From contig CAIQDA010000077.1 of NCBI GenBank assembly GCA_903870415.1, positions 1-33,294 of the forward strand: a DNA stretch of 33,294 bases, in the 5' to 3' direction. Shown one piece after another: positions 1-7,649 of the stretch (position 1 is its first letter; every line of letters begins with the position of its first letter). Position numbers and translations under genes: made by a program. The notes under the pieces are model-generated. The model was not told the origin of the DNA. It did no database searches and saw only the letters and a list, made by a program, of their open reading frames with translations. The stretch is from an uncultured delta proteobacterium. Its GTDB lineage: Bacteria > Myxococcota_A > Polyangia > Polyangiales > Polyangiaceae.

Positions 1-1386
1 CCCGGCACGAAGGAGCGTCAGGACGCCAACGCGCCCAAGGGTCAGGGCTCCGACGAAGCGGCCTCTGCCTCGAACGCCGATAACAAGGACGCGAGCGCCA
101 CGCTCGACGGAGCGGCTGCCCAAGACAAGAGCGCGTCAACTTCCGCCGACGAAGCCCCGGCGCAACCGATCAACGACGCCTCGCTCGTCGCACTCCTTCA
201 GCCTCAACTCGCCGCGCAGCCCGTGGTGACCAAGGCGCCGATCGACTTTGCCTCGCTCTTTGCAAGCGGCCTCGCGAGCGCCGCACCTCTCGCGAGCGAA
301 GCCCAAACGGGTCGAGCTCTCGCGATCGATGGGCAAACAGGGAAAGCCCCGCGACTCGTGGGTAACGATGCCGCGGCCGCTCTCGGCAATGACCTCGGTG
401 GCGCAAGCGCCGCAACGCTGCACAGTCTTGCGGACGCGCTTGCAAAGGCGGATCACATCTCCGGAGCCAACGCAACGCCGGGACGAGCCGCATCGCTCGC
501 ATCGGCCGATGCCGCGAATCCTGTTGAAGCGCCGCGTGCGGAGGGGACGGCGCTTTCGCCCGAGGCTCGCGCGCTCGTGGACGGAGCTGCACGCCAGCAG
601 TCCCAGGGCGTCGCCACCGCGGCCCTCGAGTCCGCGAACAACGCGGCACCTCTCACGAAGGAACAAGGCGATTCGGGCTCGAGCCATGCTGCGACGACAG
701 CCGCCGAGGCCCGCATTTCCGGCGACGTCGCAGGCCGTGATGGCGGACTTTCGGCTGGCGACGCGGGCGGACGCTCAAGCGATTCCACCCCGCAGGACGA
801 TCGCGGCAACGGCGAACGCGGCTTTCGTGACGCACGACTCACGGACGGATTCGAGCGAACCGATGGCGCGGCGGCGAAGGTCCAAGAGCACGGCGCATTC
901 GGGCTCGATACGCGGACGCAGCCTGCGCAAGCGTCGCCAAAATCCATCGATGCACGCGCCGAACAAGCACGGGCCTCGAGCGAGCGCATTCTCCAGCAGA
1001 TCGAGCGCATCACCGACCAGCGCAACGTCGGCCGCGACATGGTCATTGCGACCGAACGCGGGCCCGTTCGCGTGCGCATCGAGGTGACGGACAAGCAGGT
1101 GAACGTGAACTTCCGCGCCGAAGACGATCAGCTCAAGAACATGCTTCGAAGTGGCTTGCCCGCGCTGCAGGCGAGCCTCGAACGGCGGGGGTTCGCTCAA
1201 AACTCGTTCCGCTTTGACGGCGACGCATCGAGCGACCTCATGGCCGGAAGCGGCTCGGGAAAACATCTCGAAGCGCGCGCGGCCCGTGATTCGTTGCTTG
1301 GCGAAGCGATGATCGAAACGCACGTCGCCGCCAACGTCGAGACGAAGAAGATCGACCCGCGCTCGCTTCTTTCCGTCGTGGCCTGA
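1..1386 (+). CDS. FliK-like hook-length control protein, C-terminal part (5' end outside window)
   Basis: The frame is open from the first base, so the N-terminus lies outside the window; 461 codons are visible. The first ~300 residues are low-complexity, rich in Ala, Ser, Asp and Gly, with no clear domain, as in the variable part of hook-length rulers. The last ~130 residues look folded: a helix around ERILQQIERI, then MVIATERGPVRVRIEV, VNVNFRAEDD and LRSGLPALQASLERRGF. This order (two strands, a helix containing L..L...L, then a small strand) matches the flagellar hook-length control C-terminal domain (Flg_hook family, FliK/YscP). In that family the domain contacts the FlhB-type export switch and the disordered part measures hook or needle length. 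The family call rests on pattern only. A flagellar or type III secretion cluster should lie to the left. Other Ala-rich exported proteins could mimic the N-terminal part but not the C-terminal domain. Confidence 0.6.
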   Translation, partial: PGTKERQDANAPKGQGSDEAASASNADNKDASATLDGAAAQDKSASTSADEAPAQPINDASLVALLQPQLAAQPVVTKAPIDFASLFASGLASAAPLASEAQTGRALAIDGQTGKAPRLVGNDAAAALGNDLGGASAATLHSLADALAKADHISGANATPGRAASLASADAANPVEAPRAEGTALSPEARALVDGAARQQSQGVATAALESANNAAPLTKEQGDSGSSHAATTAAEARISGDVAGRDGGLSAGDAGGRSSDSTPQDDRGNGERGFRDARLTDGFERTDGAAAKVQEHGAFGLDTRTQPAQASPKSIDARAEQARASSERILQQIERITDQRNVGRDMVIATERGPVRVRIEVTDKQVNVNFRAEDDQLKNMLRSGLPALQASLERRGFAQNSFRFDGDASSDLMAGSGSGKHLEARAARDSLLGEAMIETHVAANVETKKIDPRSLLSVVA

Positions 1387-1490
1387 CGCTCTCCGCACGT
1401 TCGATGGGGCGTGGTGATTGACCGCACCGCGCCCCTCGTCTACGCGCGCGTTCCATCTGCCTGCACGCACGCGGGCCCAAGGAACGAGCC

Positions 1491-2135
1491 ATGCAAATCT
1501 TCATCGACAGCGCCGACGTTCGTGAAATCCGTGAAGCCGCCGCGATGGGCGTCATCGACGGATGCACGACGAACCCGACCCTCGTGGCCAAGGTCGGCCG
1601 CAAGCTCGAAGACGTGATCCCGGAGATCTGCTCGATCGTCGACGGACCGATCTCGGCCGAAGTCATCTCCACCGACGTGGACGGCATGGTCGCGGAAGGC
1701 CGCGAGCTCGTGAAGATTCACAAGAACATCGTCGTGAAGATTCCGCTCATCGGCGACGGGCTGAAGGCCGTGCGCATCTTCTCGGCGGAAGGCATCAAGA
1801 CGAACGTCACGCTGTGCTTCAGCCCCATGCAGGCGCTTCTCGCGGCGAAAGCCGGCGCGACGTACATCTCGCCCTTCGTGGGTCGCCTCGACGACATTCA
1901 GTACGAAGGCATGGAACTCATCGAGCAGATCGTCACGATCTACGAGAACTACGGCTTCAACACGCAAGTGCTCGTCGCCAGCGTTCGTGGACCGATGCAC
2001 CTCGTGCAGGCCGCGCTCATGGGCGCTCACTGCGCAACGGTTCCGTTCAACGTGATCACCCAGATTCTCAAGCACCCGCTCACGGACAAGGGCCTCGAGC
2101 AGTTTCTCGCCGACGCCAAGAAGATGAAGGCCTGA
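1491..2135 (+). CDS. fsa: Transaldolase-like fructose-6-phosphate aldolase (TalC/FSA subfamily)
   Basis: The 214-residue protein has the length of the short transaldolase / fructose-6-phosphate aldolase group, a decameric TIM-barrel class I aldolase of the cytoplasm. It starts [16 protein letters not shown], carries the TTNPTL motif at 26-31, and has the Schiff-base lysine K83 in NIVVKIPL. It also shows [11 protein letters not shown] and the late [10 protein letters not shown] and [18 protein letters not shown] segments typical of the family. It would transfer dihydroxyacetone units (transaldolase, pentose phosphate pathway) or cleave fructose 6-phosphate; sequence alone does not settle which. 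No other pentose phosphate genes are in the window. The gene ends 4 bases before ybeY, so the two are probably co-transcribed. The 104-base space to the gene on the left may hold its promoter, but no clear -35/-10 pair was seen. Confidence 0.93.
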   Translation: MQIFIDSADVREIREAAAMGVIDGCTTNPTLVAKVGRKLEDVIPEICSIVDGPISAEVISTDVDGMVAEGRELVKIHKNIVVKIPLIGDGLKAVRIFSAEGIKTNVTLCFSPMQALLAAKAGATYISPFVGRLDDIQYEGMELIEQIVTIYENYGFNTQVLVASVRGPMHLVQAALMGAHCATVPFNVITQILKHPLTDKGLEQFLADAKKMKA

Positions 2136-2139
2136 GCCC

Positions 2140-2628
2140 ATGACCGTTCTGCTTCGCGTCGAAGGCGGGCCTTACGAGGGAATCGATCGCCGCACGCTTC
2201 GGCGTCGCGCGGAGAAGATGCTCGCGTTTCTCGAGAAGGACGACGCGGAGCTGAGCGTGGCGTTCGTCGATGACGCGACCATCCACGAGCTGAATCGCGA
2301 GTATCGCCACAAGGACAAGCCCACCGACGTCCTCGCATTCGCGATGAGCGAGGGCGAGCACGGCGACGTTTCCGGGCACGTGCTCGGCGACGTCATCATT
2401 TCGGTGCCGACAGCGAAGCGCCAGGCAAAGGCTGCGAAGAAGACGCTGCTCGACGAAACCACGATGCTGCTTGCGCACGGGCTTTTGCACTTGCTCGGCT
2501 GGGACCACGAGACCGCGTCGAAGGACAAAGCGATGCGCGCCGAAACCGACAGGCTAATTGCAGCCTCCGCGGCGCGGGCACTCCCTGTTCCCAAGAAAAA
2601 GCCAAGCACAAAACGATCGCGACGCTAA
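2140..2628 (+). CDS. ybeY: Endoribonuclease YbeY (rRNA maturation factor)
   Basis: This is a 162-residue metal-dependent endoribonuclease used in 16S rRNA 3'-end processing and ribosome quality control. The defining zinc motif HxxxHxxxxxH is present as H113, H117 and H123 in AHGLLHLLGWDHE. The family block LNREYRHKDKPTDVLAF precedes it at 51-67, and the SVAFVDDATIHELN stretch is also typical. The last ~20 residues form a Lys/Arg-rich tail (VPKKKPSTKRSRR), longer and more basic than usual, which could help RNA binding. The start ATG lies 4 bases after the aldolase stop codon, suggesting translational coupling. A hairpin with a T-tract about 70 bases downstream is a likely end of this transcript. 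Confidence 0.95.
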   Translation: MTVLLRVEGGPYEGIDRRTLRRRAEKMLAFLEKDDAELSVAFVDDATIHELNREYRHKDKPTDVLAFAMSEGEHGDVSGHVLGDVIISVPTAKRQAKAAKKTLLDETTMLLAHGLLHLLGWDHETASKDKAMRAETDRLIAASAARALPVPKKKPSTKRSRR

Positions 2629-2697
2629 AAATAGGCGTTTTTGGCTACCTGGTCACACACATACGCCTTCCGTCCAGCGTTCCATGGGGGAAAAAGA

Positions 2698-2724
2698 AAC
2701 GCGGGGATGTATTCCTCGCGTTTT
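2698..2724 (+). terminator. Intrinsic terminator downstream of ybeY
   Basis: AACGCGGGGA (2698-2707) pairs with TCCTCGCGTT (2713-2722) through ten base pairs with one G-U pair and a five-base loop. The stem is followed by a short T-run (TTTT, 2721-2724) and preceded by an A-rich stretch from 2691. This suits termination of the aldolase-ybeY transcript and could work weakly in reverse. Confidence 0.65.
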
Positions 2725-2864
2725 CTGCTTGCCCACGAAAAAAATCTTCTGTTACCCAGGGTTTCTGCAGGCGCCAGCAGCCGAGCCAACACAAACCCCC
2801 GTCCGCGTCCTGGTGACGCGCACAGTAAAAAGGGTGGCTCGACAAGAAGCGCAGGCCAAATCCT

Positions 2865-2871
2865 GAGGAGG
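2865..2871 (+). promoter_or_regulatory. Strong Shine-Dalgarno site of the HU-like gene
   Basis: GAGGAGG sits 7 bases before the ATG at 2879. It is one of the best ribosome binding sites in the window, as expected for an abundant nucleoid protein. It fixes the start at 2879 rather than an upstream in-frame codon. Confidence 0.75.
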
Positions 2872-2878
2872 ACGTTCC

Positions 2879-3193
2879 ATGACCGCGAAGAAGAAGCTCA
2901 CGAAGGCTGAACTTGTCCGTGAACTCGCCACGATGGCGGACACCGAGAAGAAGATCGTCAACAAGATCTTCGAGAGCCTCGAGACGATCATCAAGCAGCA
3001 GCTTGGCAAGAAGGGTCCGGGCGAGTTCGTGATGCCGGGTCTCGTGAAGCTCCGCGTCGTCGACAAGCCTGCGCAGCCCGAGCGCGAAGGCATCAACCCA
3101 GCGACCCGCGAGAAGATCGTCATCAAGGCGAAGCCTGCGTCACGCAAGGTCCGCCTCACGGCGCTCAAGACCCTCAAGACGATGGTCGGCTGA
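2879..3193 (+). CDS. HU/IHF-family nucleoid protein (divergent HU)
   Basis: This 104-residue basic protein has the HU fold order: N-terminal helices (LTKAELVRELATMADTEKK and IVNKIFESLETIIKQQL, residues 8-42), then GEFVMPGLVKLRVVDK as the strand pair. A DNA-binding arm follows with INPATREKIVIKAKPASRKVR, and a C-terminal helix LTALKTLKTMV. The arm keeps the Asn-Pro dipeptide whose proline intercalates into DNA in HU/IHF, but the usual GRNPxTG reads GINPATR. It would bind and bend DNA as a dimer in the nucleoid. It stands alone, with a strong ribosome binding site and its own likely terminators, consistent with high expression. A specialised paralogue rather than the main HU is possible. Confidence 0.88.
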   Translation: MTAKKKLTKAELVRELATMADTEKKIVNKIFESLETIIKQQLGKKGPGEFVMPGLVKLRVVDKPAQPEREGINPATREKIVIKAKPASRKVRLTALKTLKTMVG

Positions 3194-3201
3194 TTCCGCC
3201 T

Positions 3202-3257
3202 GTCGTTCAGCTTGCTGAGCGACCCGCACGACGCCCTGGAGCCTAGCTTCGGGGCGT
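3202..3257 (+). terminator. Tandem hairpins between the HU-like and kinase genes
   Basis: Two hairpins follow the HU stop codon. GTCGTTCAGC (3202-3211) pairs with GCTGAGCGAC (3214-3223), ten pairs with one wobble and a TT loop. ACGCCC (3231-3236) pairs with GGGCGT (3252-3257), with an inner AGC/GCT step, and is followed by TTGTGCGTTT. The T-tract is imperfect. Since the next gene is convergent, this may end both transcripts. Confidence 0.5.
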
Positions 3258-3411
3258 TTGTGCGTTTGGTGCTCGCAACCGCCGCCATGGGCCCGTCACC
3301 GCGCGGAAGGTCCCGCCTCGCCTCCGCACGCGGGTGCGTCGAAGAAGGACCGTCGCCGCGCGATGCACTGAACGCGTGAGCCGCCTTCGCTGCTGCGTTG
3401 CCCGCCCGAGC

Positions 3412-4809
3412 TCAGTGCGTGACGACGTCGTAGATCGCGTAGCCGAGCAGAGACACGGCGAGGACCACGAGCCCTCCGAGCAAAGCCTGCCTGAACTTAT
3501 GCGAACGGTCCGCGGCCGCCGCTTCGCTTGAGCCGGGCGAATTCGCCATGACGGCCCCTGAAAATCGGGGAATGCCAGGAACCTCAAGCGGGCGCGCGAG
3601 ACGGTCATACGCAGCCTGACTGGACGCCGGTGGCACATCGTCTTCGAGAGCCGCGAGGTTTCCCTCTTCAAGGGCGCGCGCCGGAAGACTTCGCAGCGGC
3701 TCGGGGACGCGGTTCGGGTCTTGGATCGCAGGCATTTCATACGTCGCGAGCAGCGGCTCTGCGCCAAGCTTCAGCTTGCGGTTCGGCGGCGTGACAAGTT
3801 CCGGTGACCCGCCCGTCGTGCGGCCGATCGAAACGAACTCGAAGAGCGACTCTTTGATCAGGCGATCGATGATCTGCGTCGAGGGCCCTTCTTTTTGGCC
3901 GAGCGAACTGCGCACAAGGCTTGCCACGTCGAAGTCGGTGACCGTCACGCCCATTTCGAAAAGCACGCGCGCAAGCTGCTGACCGAAGTCATACGCTGTA
4001 GCGATACGGTCTTCCGGCAATCTTGCGAGAGACTTCTCGATGATGCGCGCGAGCTCTTGCGGCACCGAGGAGTTGATCGCGCTGATGTCGGGCACCACCG
4101 CTTGCTGCACCAGACGAACCGTTTGAAAGTCCGTTTCGCCGAGGAAGAGTCGTCGACCCGCAAGGAGCTCCCAGAGCATGATGCCGAGCGCAAAGACGTC
4201 GGTCCGCGCGTCGATTTCCTGGCCAAGCGCGGCCTCGGGGCTCAGGTAGCCAAACTTGCCCTTGATGATTCCCGGCTCGCTTTTCTCAAGCTGCGAGTTC
4301 GCCTTCGCGAGACCGAAGTCCACGATCTTCACCTCGCCGTAACGCGAGAGCAGAACGTTCGGCGGCGAAATGTCGCGATGAATGATGTGAAGCTCGCGGC
4401 CCTCCGAGTCGCGGAGTTCGTGCGCGTATGCGAGGCCTTTCGCAACCTCGAGCACGATGTGCACCGCGATCGGCGCGGGGATGGATTGACCGAGGCGGCG
4501 GTAGTGATCGACCAAAGCTTTTAGGCTCGTGCCGTCGACCCACTCCATGACGATGAAGTAGGAATTCTCGCCGTAACCAATGTCGAACACCTGCACGCAG
4601 TTCGAGTGATTCAGGCGCGCGCTCAGGCGTGCCTCGTCGAGAAACATGCGGATGAAGCGCTCTTTCTCGCTGAGGTGAGCGAGCACGCGCTTGATGGCCA
4701 CCTGCTTCGCGAAGCCCTCAAGCCCCTCACGCTCGGCGAGGTACACTTCGGCCATACCGCCCGCGTCGATCTTCTGGAGAACTCGGTAGCGCTGGTGCGA
4801 ATCGGGCAT
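3412..4809 (-). CDS. Membrane-anchored Ser/Thr protein kinase (Hanks type)
   Basis: The 465-residue protein starts at MPDSHQRYRVLQKIDAGGM; the open frame continues upstream but would run into the divergent gene. The kinase domain (~8-290) has the glycine loop IDAGGMAEVYLAE, lysine K40 in VAIKRV, helix-C glutamate E59, catalytic loop HRDISPPNVLLS with D146 and N151, and the DFG motif at 164-166. APE-like SPEAALG and DARTDVFALGIMLWELLAG are also present, so it should be active. A Pro/Ala-rich linker follows. A single transmembrane helix near the C-terminus (ALLGGLVVLAVSLLGYAIYDV) leaves only a few residues beyond the membrane, so there is no large extracellular sensor; input may come from partners. 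The HRDxSPPN loop is frequent among myxobacterial kinases. It is convergent with the HU-like gene and divergent from the HAD gene (88 bases between starts). Confidence 0.93.
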   Translation of the reverse strand: MPDSHQRYRVLQKIDAGGMAEVYLAEREGLEGFAKQVAIKRVLAHLSEKERFIRMFLDEARLSARLNHSNCVQVFDIGYGENSYFIVMEWVDGTSLKALVDHYRRLGQSIPAPIAVHIVLEVAKGLAYAHELRDSEGRELHIIHRDISPPNVLLSRYGEVKIVDFGLAKANSQLEKSEPGIIKGKFGYLSPEAALGQEIDARTDVFALGIMLWELLAGRRLFLGETDFQTVRLVQQAVVPDISAINSSVPQELARIIEKSLARLPEDRIATAYDFGQQLARVLFEMGVTVTDFDVASLVRSSLGQKEGPSTQIIDRLIKESLFEFVSIGRTTGGSPELVTPPNRKLKLGAEPLLATYEMPAIQDPNRVPEPLRSLPARALEEGNLAALEDDVPPASSQAAYDRLARPLEVPGIPRFSGAVMANSPGSSEAAAADRSHKFRQALLGGLVVLAVSLLGYAIYDVVTH

Positions 4810-4897
4810 GGACTGGGTCACCCTATCGCGGCGGCCCCCGTACCGGAAGAGGCGCTGGCGCTTGCGACCCCCGATCATCCGTGCGACGACTCCGCGC

Positions 4898-5635
4898 ATG
4901 GAGACCATCTCCGCCGCCGAAGTCGTCGAGGCGCTCCACCGGGATTTGCCAGGAGTTGTGGCGACCGACGCCGACGGCACGCTCTGGACCGGCGACGTTG
5001 GAGACGACTGGCTCGACGCTGTCGCCGCGGGTGAGCCTCGCATCAACGCCGCTCACCTGCGCGAACTCGCCGAACGCGAGGGCCTCGGTCACCATCACGA
5101 CCCCGCGGCCGTGGTCCGCATCGCTCGGCGCGCGTACGAGGAGAAGAGCCTCGACGAAGCGGCGTTCTTTCGATTGGTGGCGCTCACGCTCGGCAAGGTC
5201 GACGAACGGGTGATCCGCGCGGCGATTCGGGACGCCCTCGTCGCGGCGAACCTCGTCACGCGCCTCGTGCCCGAGACTCTCGCGGTTCTCGACGGGGCTC
5301 GCGCTTCGCGGCACGTCATCGTCGTCGTGTCCGCTTCGCCGAGGCTTGTGGTCGAAGAGGCGCTTTCCCTTGCCGGCGTCGCGGTCGATCACCTGATCGG
5401 CATTGAGCTTAGCGCAGACGCGACACATACGTCGCTGCCACTCCCGTATGCGCACGGGAAGCCCGCGCTCCTTGACGCGTTTCGCGGTTCGCGACCCGTG
5501 CACGCCGCGCTCGGTGACTCGCCCTTCGACGCGCCGATGCTCGCGCTTGCCCGCACGCCGCTCGCGGTTCGCCCGAAGCCGGCGCTCGTGCAAATCGCCT
5601 CGCAAGTCCCCGCCCTTCGCCGCCTCGTGCCCTGA
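4898..5635 (+). CDS. HAD-superfamily phosphatase, phosphoserine-phosphatase-like
   Basis: This 245-residue cytoplasmic protein starts at METISAAEVVEALHRD; a longer reading from 4808 would overlap the start of the divergent kinase. HAD motif I is DADGTLW with nucleophile D24 and acid D26. Motif II is VVVSASP, the conserved lysine lies in HGKPALL, and motif III is GDSPFDAPML. The helical insert after motif I, with GDVGDDWLDAV, fits the HAD-IB (SerB-like) type with a C1 cap. The substrate is unknown; phosphoserine or another small phosphomonoester is possible. It probably shares the 88-base divergent promoter region with the kinase gene, but no functional link can be shown. Confidence 0.85.
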   Translation: METISAAEVVEALHRDLPGVVATDADGTLWTGDVGDDWLDAVAAGEPRINAAHLRELAEREGLGHHHDPAAVVRIARRAYEEKSLDEAAFFRLVALTLGKVDERVIRAAIRDALVAANLVTRLVPETLAVLDGARASRHVIVVVSASPRLVVEEALSLAGVAVDHLIGIELSADATHTSLPLPYAHGKPALLDAFRGSRPVHAALGDSPFDAPMLALARTPLAVRPKPALVQIASQVPALRRLVP

Positions 5636-5763
5636 ATCGCGAACACGCACTGGAGAGCGTTCTCCGAGGGAAAATGCCCCGCCGCGCTTGCCTCTTCACG
5701 GCGTCGAAAAGCGCGCTATGAGCCTCGCCGGGCCTTTCGCCCCTTCTGCATTCCGAGGACTCC

Positions 5764-6909
5764 ATGAACTTCGAGCTCACCGACGAACAGCGCATGGTCC
5801 GCGACACCGCTCGCGATTTTGCCGCGCGCGAAATCGCCCCGAAGGCCGCGGAGCTCGACAAGTCCGAGCGCTGGCCCGCGGAGATCATCGCGAAGATGGC
5901 GGAGCTCGGGTTTCTCGGCATGGCCATTCCGACCGAGTATGGCGGCGCCGGCCTCGACACGTTCTCGTATGCCCTCGTGATGGAGGAGATCAGCGCCGCA
6001 TGCGCGAGCTCCGGCGTCATCATGAGCGTGAACAATTCGCTCTTCTGCGACCCGGTCTACAAGTTCGGCAGCGAGCAGCAGAAAGCGGAAATTCTCACGC
6101 CAGTGGCCTCCGGTCAGGTTTTGGGCTGTTTCGGTCTTACGGAACCCATGAGCGGCTCCGACGCGCAGACCATGGTCACGACGGCGACGAAGACCGACGG
6201 CGGCTGGGTCCTCAACGGCGCGAAAAATTGGATCACCAACGGCCCGCACGCCGAGCACCTCATCGTCTTCGCGATCACCGAGAAGGCCCCGAGTGGCAAG
6301 GTGAAGCACACGGCGTTCCTCGTGAAGAACGGAACTGCCGGCTTCACGCAGAACCCGCGCGACCACAAGCTCGGCATTAAGGCCGCGCATTCGTGCACGC
6401 TCTTTTTCCAGGACTGTTTCGTGCCGGACAGCGCGGTCGTTGGCAACGTGGGCGACGGCTTCAAAATCGCCATGGCGACGCTCGACGGCGGACGCATCGG
6501 CATCGCGTGCCAGGCCCTCGGCATTGCGCGCGCGGCCCTCGAGGCGGCAACGGCTTATTCGAAGGAACGCAAGAGCTTCGGCAAGCCCATCGCGGAGCAC
6601 CAAGCGATTCAGTTCATGCTCGCCGACATGGCCACGCAGCTCGACGCGGCACGTCTCCTCACCTGGCGTGCGGCGGCCATGAAAGACGCGCACGTGCGCC
6701 ACTCGACCGAGTCCGCGATGGCCAAGCTGTACGCGTCCGAAGCGTCGACGCGCATCACGCACAAGGCCATCCAGATCTTTGGCGGCTATGGCTATTCGAC
6801 CGAGTACCCGGTGGAGCGCCACTACCGCGACGCGCGCATCACCGAGATCTACGAAGGCACGAGCGAGATTCAGCGCATCGTCATCGCCGCGAACCTCCTG
6901 AAGGGCTGA
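5764..6909 (+). CDS. Acyl-CoA dehydrogenase (first copy)
   Basis: The 381-residue FAD enzyme oxidises an acyl-CoA to the trans-2-enoyl-CoA, passing electrons to ETF. It has the N-terminal helical block MNFELTDEQRMVRDTARDFA. It also has the signature CFGLTEPMSGSDAQ at the FAD/substrate site, WITNGPHAEHLIVFA, and LDGGRIGIACQALGIARAA. The catalytic base E364 lies in EIYEGTSEIQR. Length and motifs fit the short-chain/butyryl-CoA group; exact chain length cannot be read. A GAGGA site lies just before the ATG. The stop TGA shares a base with the ATG of the following lipoprotein gene, and a second acyl-CoA dehydrogenase follows that gene, so all three probably form one transcript. No ETF or thiolase gene is nearby. 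Confidence 0.95.
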   Translation: MNFELTDEQRMVRDTARDFAAREIAPKAAELDKSERWPAEIIAKMAELGFLGMAIPTEYGGAGLDTFSYALVMEEISAACASSGVIMSVNNSLFCDPVYKFGSEQQKAEILTPVASGQVLGCFGLTEPMSGSDAQTMVTTATKTDGGWVLNGAKNWITNGPHAEHLIVFAITEKAPSGKVKHTAFLVKNGTAGFTQNPRDHKLGIKAAHSCTLFFQDCFVPDSAVVGNVGDGFKIAMATLDGGRIGIACQALGIARAALEAATAYSKERKSFGKPIAEHQAIQFMLADMATQLDAARLLTWRAAAMKDAHVRHSTESAMAKLYASEASTRITHKAIQIFGGYGYSTEYPVERHYRDARITEIYEGTSEIQRIVIAANLLKG

Positions 6910-7643
6910 TGCGAGTGCGTTCCACGTCTCCTTTCGCGCCGGCTTCGGTGCTCGTGCTGGCCGCAGCCGGACTGACCGCCTGTGGTCGACGCGAGCCCGC
7001 TCGGGCACCTGAGCCAAAGACTGCGCCAGTTGCAAAAAAGCAGCCCGCCAGGCCCCAAATGAAGATGGCGAGCGAGCTTGGGTACGTGGACCCAAAAGAG
7101 GTCGACGCTGCCTTCGCGCGCTCGCAGGAAAGCCTGCTCACGTGCCTCGAGCAACGCTCGACGGTGTTCGACGGTGTGTCCGGTACGTTTTCCGTATTTC
7201 TTCGTCTATCCGACGAAGGCCGCGTGCGCTGGGGCCACCTTGAGAGCTCGTCACTCGGCGATCGCAAAGTCGAAAAGTGCATCCTCGACGTGTTTCAACG
7301 CACGCAATGGCCGCGCCCCGATCAGGGCGATGCCGAGGTCCGCAACAAGCTCGACTTCGATCTGCCCGATGGTGTTCGCCCGCCCCTTGCGCTCACGGCC
7401 GCGCGCTTTCAGAGCACGCTCAGCCCCTCGATGGCGAAACTTGCATCCTGCAAGGGTAGCGAGCGCGGCACCGTCGAGGTGACCGCGTACATCGATGCGG
7501 GCGGCACTGTGCTGAGTGCGGGAGCCGCGAGCAAGAACGGCAAATTCCGTGGCGAGCTCGACTGCGTCGCCGACACCGTGAAGGCGCTCACGTTTCCGAG
7601 CCCGGGCTCCTACCCGGCGAAAATCTCGTTCCCTATCGACTGA
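6909..7643 (+). CDS. Lipoprotein with two AgmX/TonB-C-like repeats
   Basis: The 244-residue protein has an N-terminal lipoprotein signal (hydrophobic VLVLAAAGLTAC, lipid-attachment C25). A Pro/Lys-rich linker follows, then two similar modules. Module 1 (~65-150) has C79 in LLTCLEQ, strand GTFSVFLRLSDEGRVRW and C124 in VEKCILDVFQRTQWPRP. Module 2 (~165-244) has C181, strand GTVEVTAYIDAGGTVLSAG and C219 in DCVADTVKALTFPSPG. The pattern (paired Cys, G-x-V strand, 'FPxP' end) resembles the C-terminal domain called AgmX/PglI in myxobacteria and the TonB C-terminal fold. A cell-envelope role is likely; the exact function is unknown. The start codon overlaps the upstream stop (TGATG), and the stop lies 6 bases before the next acyl-CoA dehydrogenase start. 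Confidence 0.8.
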   Translation: MRVRSTSPFAPASVLVLAAAGLTACGRREPARAPEPKTAPVAKKQPARPQMKMASELGYVDPKEVDAAFARSQESLLTCLEQRSTVFDGVSGTFSVFLRLSDEGRVRWGHLESSSLGDRKVEKCILDVFQRTQWPRPDQGDAEVRNKLDFDLPDGVRPPLALTAARFQSTLSPSMAKLASCKGSERGTVEVTAYIDAGGTVLSAGAASKNGKFRGELDCVADTVKALTFPSPGSYPAKISFPID

Positions 7644-7649
7644 CGGATC

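Noticed and set aside
2641-2910. Small open frames across the space before the HU-like gene.
   Set aside because: They run through a terminator-like hairpin and into the HU ribosome site; composition is not gene-like.
5716-7095. Minus-strand open frame of 459 codons opposite the first acyl-CoA dehydrogenase.
   Set aside because: The sense strand encodes a full-length enzyme with its catalytic Glu; the antisense frame has no recognisable feature.
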